Origin: Paramecium sonneborni
Lineage: Eukaryota > Ciliophora > Oligohymenophorea > Peniculida > Parameciidae
Assembly (NCBI GenBank): GCA_905182985.1
Contig: CAJJDN010000142.1
Coordinates: 166,034-230,033 of the forward strand
Length of the DNA stretch: 64,000 bases
Direction of reading: 5' to 3'
Below the pieces are notes generated by a model, which was not told the origin of the DNA, did not search any database, and saw nothing but the letters and a program-made list of their open reading frames with translations. A program made the position numbers and the translations under genes. Of this stretch, positions 61,016 through 64,000 are shown in pieces (positions within the stretch are counted from its first letter, which is position 1; every line of letters starts with the position of its first letter).

Positions 61016-62490
61016 ATGAACTTATAACCATAAGTACCTTATGTGCACTCATAATTGTAAACCATTATATTTGATAGTTTAGCGGTTGATAATGTAGAGA
61101 AAAAGTTGTATAAGGAACCTGTAATAAATTATTTTAAATTAGGTTATAACTAAACATTGTAACCATCCAAGATCATGTTTTGAAAAGTAAGAAGCCATTG
61201 AAGAGATCATGTTAAAAAAATTTTATTAATGCCCAGCATAAGCATGTCAAAAAATTGCTAAAAACGTAGGTGATTTAATTTAAGATTGGAGATCTTAAGC
61301 ATATCAGGAATTCAATTAATACATTAGTGAAGTTACAGTGATTAGGGGAATTATGGTTAACAAATACGTCAGAAATAAAACAAGATATCAGAACTTTTTT
61401 ATGGAAGAAGTTTATGGAAAATAATTTTTAAATATGTTTGAAAGAATTAGTTAGGAAAACTCTATTAATTTTTTAATGAAAAATAACTTAAGCAGTGGTT
61501 AAGATTAGAATAGAAAAATTTAATTTTGGAGTTTCTGTTTGTAAGATAGAGTAAAAATTACTATTCCTGTTAGAATAATTGGATGTAAGCATTACGAATG
61601 CTATGAATTAACAAGTTTATTATTTTATTAGTAGTAAAACTATTAAAAAAAGCAATTCTTAGAATGCACTCAACCTGGATGTTCAAATAGACTAAAAATT
61701 GTCTCTAAAGATTTTACATCAACAGGCGAAACACAAAATTAAAATAATGTAAATTAAACTCAAAATAATGCTGCTTAAGTCGAAGGATAATCAATCTCTG
61801 CGGAGGATATTCAAACATTATTTTCTGGTATTTGTGTTGATTTTGATTTATTAAATGCAATAAAAAGAAGTCATCCAAGTTCATACAAATTTTATTATAA
61901 TCAGACCACTGGATAAATTGAAGAGGATGTACAAAAAAATGAGAATGGCAAAATTATTGATCCATTAATAGCGAAATATTATTAAAGTAATAAAGAATTA
62001 TAATAAAAATAATAATTCGATGATTTTTAAAATTCAATATTATAGTCTGCAATATCGGTAAGTTAGGGAGATCTGTTGATAGATGATAAATAATTAGGCA
62101 CAAGAATAGCCTTATATAAATATAGAAATTATAAAGTAAAAATGGTAGATCTTTTAACAAATATGATAATTGAATACCCTGTAAGATGTAAATTCTGCAC
62201 TGATTTAAGTGTTTGTATGGATATGAGAAGTTATATTGCAGATTTTACTTATTAAAAAAAGATATTCCCAAATAAAAATTATACTTGTCCTCTATGTAAA
62301 ACACAATAAAAGTCAACATTGATTAAAACAACAATTTAATCCAACATATATCTTGATTCAAACATGCTTTCATATATGTTTAAAGATATGTCCTATACCT
62401 AAGGAACTTAAGTATTTGAATATAAAGGTTAGTAATATATGCTTTAAGAATTTATGGATAGATAAAAAATCAGAAGAGAAGACTATATAG
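61016..62490 (+). CDS. SP-RING (PIAS/SIZ-like) protein, copy 1, cut at contig edge
   Basis: Starts MNLQPQVPYVHSQLQTIIF with one intron (61121-61142) and runs open to the N at 62491. It contains several SP-RING-like units: an N-terminal one (HCNHPRSCFEKQEAIEE ... YQCPAQACQK), a central one (RIIGCKHYECYELTSLLFY ... FLECTQPGCSNRLK) and a C-terminal one (EYPVRCKFCTDLSVCMDMRS ... NYTCPLCKTQQ). In PIAS and SIZ proteins one such domain binds the SUMO-conjugating enzyme; here there appear to be at least three in a row. In the first unit the spacing is altered (CPAQAC rather than CPxC). The end of the gene is missing. Confidence 0.75.
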
Positions 62491-62491
62491 N
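62491..62491. other. Single N between two similar gene copies
   Basis: Scaffold join. Unlike the joins at 9041 and 17287, the flanks are similar but not identical: the right flank restarts inside the same gene and differs by substitutions and small indels for about 700 bases before becoming nearly identical. Confidence 0.8.
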
Positions 62492-64000
62492 GTGTCAATC
62501 ATCCAAAATTCTGTTTTGAAAAGAAAGAAGCCATTTAATAGATCATGTTAACTAAAGTTTATAAATGCCCATAATGTCAAAAAATTGCTAAAAATGAAAA
62601 TGATTTAATTTAAGATTGGAGATCTTAAGCATATCAAGAATTCAATTAATACATTACTGAAGTCACAGTGATTAGAGGAATTATGATTAACAAATATGTC
62701 AGAAATAAAGCAAGATATCAGAACTTTTTTATGTAAGAAGTTTATTAGAATGAATTTAAAAGTATGTTTGATAGGATTAGTTAGGAAAACTCTATTAATT
62801 TTTTAATGAAAAACAACTTAAGCAGTGGTTAAGATTAGAATAGAAAAATTTAATTTTGGAGTTTCTGTTTGTAAGATAGAGTAAAAATTACTATTCCTGT
62901 TAGAATAATTGGATGTAAGCATTACGAATGCTATGAATTAACAAGTTTATTATTTTATTAGTAGTAAAACTATTAAAAAAAGCAATTCTTAGAATGCACT
63001 CAACCTGGATGTTCAAATAGATTAAAAATTGCTCATATAGATTACACTACAATAGACGAAACACAAAATTTAAATAATGGAAATTAAGCACAAAATAATG
63101 AGCCTTAAAAATTAATCTCTAAGGAGGATGTTCAAACATTATTTTCTGGTATTTGTGTTGATTTTGATTTATTAAATGCAATAAAAAGAAGTCATCCAAG
63201 TTCATACAAATTTTATTATAATCAGACCACTGGATAAATTGAAGAGGATGTACAAAAAAATGAGAATGGCAAAATTATTGATCCATTAATAGCGAAATAT
63301 TATTAAAGTAATAAAGAATTATAATAAAAATAATAATTCGATGATTTTTAAAATTCAATATTATAGTCTGCAATATCGGTAAGTTAGGGAGATCTGTTGA
63401 TAGATGATAAATAATTAGGCACAAGAATAGCCTTATATAAATATAGAAATTATAAAGTAAAAATGGTAGATCTTTTAACAAATATGATAATTGAATACCC
63501 TGTAAGATGTAAATTCTGCACTGATTTAAGTGTTTGTATGGATATGAGAAGTTATATTGCAGATTTTACTTATTAAAAAAAGATATTCCCAAATAAAAAT
63601 TATACTTGTCCTCTATGTAAAACACAATAAAAGTCAACATTGATTAAAACAACAATTTAATCCAACATATATCTTGATTCAAACATGCTTTCATATATGT
63701 TTAAAGATATGTCCTATACCTAAGGAACTTAAGTATTTGAATATAAAGGTTAGTAATATATGCTTTAAGAATTTATGGATAGATAAAAAATCAGAAGAGA
63801 AGACTATATAGTAAACTTAAAAGAGGCTGTTGAATTTAAATAACTTTTTTGTATCCTAAATCCAAAATTAAGAATTAAAGAACCTTTAGTCCTTTCAAAA
63901 TGTTCTTAAAAAAATATAGTTGATTTTTAATCATTTTATGATGAATTAAAGAAAATTGATTTTGATATTGAAAATATAGGATTAACTTTATGTAAATGTC
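62492..64000 (+). CDS. SP-RING (PIAS/SIZ-like) protein, copy 2, both ends missing
   Basis: Begins inside the gene (VNHPKFCFEKKEAIQQIMLT) and runs open to the end of the window. The first SP-RING-like unit has the regular KCPQCQK ending, unlike copy 1. The central part differs from copy 1 mainly around 63026-63130, while 63131-63811 matches 61810-62490. Beyond the end of copy 1 it continues with NLKEAVEFKQLFCILNPKLR, KEPLVLSKCSQKNIVDFQSF and a Cys pair (LTLCKC), which looks like the start of yet another SP-RING-like unit. It is an allele or close paralogue of copy 1. Confidence 0.75.

Overview
The window is a draft scaffold from a ciliate macronuclear genome, most probably Paramecium or a close relative. 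Long reading frames appear only when TAA and TAG are read as glutamine and TGA as the sole stop. The introns are tiny (about 22-38 nt, most often 22-29, GT...AG, usually ending TAG), the DNA is very AT-rich, and genes are packed a few tens of bases apart on both strands. Gene models below use that code; intron positions were placed by eye from frame, splice signals and family similarity, and most models close exactly in multiple-of-three lengths.

Layout. 1-7.5 kb: coiled-coil protein (partial), BLOC-1 subunit 2, BAR/PH-like protein, rhomboid-like protein, dynactin p25, Rab GTPase. 7.8-10.2 kb: a small coiled-coil gene present twice because two contigs overlap across one N. 10.5-22 kb: asparaginase-ankyrin protein, HflX GTPase, C2HC zinc-finger protein, MPP10 (also partly duplicated across an N), Kelch-BTB protein, S28 serine peptidase. 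23-34.6 kb: PP1 phosphatase, two unknown proteins, a Lys-rich protein, malic enzyme, S1/P1 nuclease, Mei2-type RNA-binding protein, LYR protein, CWC24/RNF113. 34.6-48.6 kb: EF-hand gene with a broken frame, heat-shock factor, PP5 phosphatase, an unknown gene, a type I membrane protein, a protein kinase, then a sparse stretch with poorly preserved genes. 48.6-57.6 kb: ABCB transporter, a 1,076-residue Ser/Lys-rich protein, and an arsenite methyltransferase carrying Cys-Cys repeats. 57.7-64 kb: remnants of an ion channel, two small genes, and an SP-RING (PIAS/SIZ-like) gene present in two imperfect copies around a third N.

The genes are mostly independent eukaryotic housekeeping units, not an operon. 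Neighbours that may make biological sense together are heat-shock factor next to PP5 (an Hsp90-associated phosphatase in other eukaryotes) and the arsenic methyltransferase close to an ABCB exporter; these links are inference. The most novel items are the methyltransferase with an N-terminal array of 18-residue Cys-Cys repeats, two apparently catalytically dead enzymes (asparaginase-ankyrin and rhomboid), a malic enzyme with a doubled N-domain whose signature motifs are divided between the copies, and a protein with several tandem SP-RING-like modules.

Limits: single-base errors are likely in this draft, so genes with one internal TGA or a one-base slip may be intact in the organism. No tRNA, rRNA, CRISPR array, transposon or telomeric repeat was recognised.
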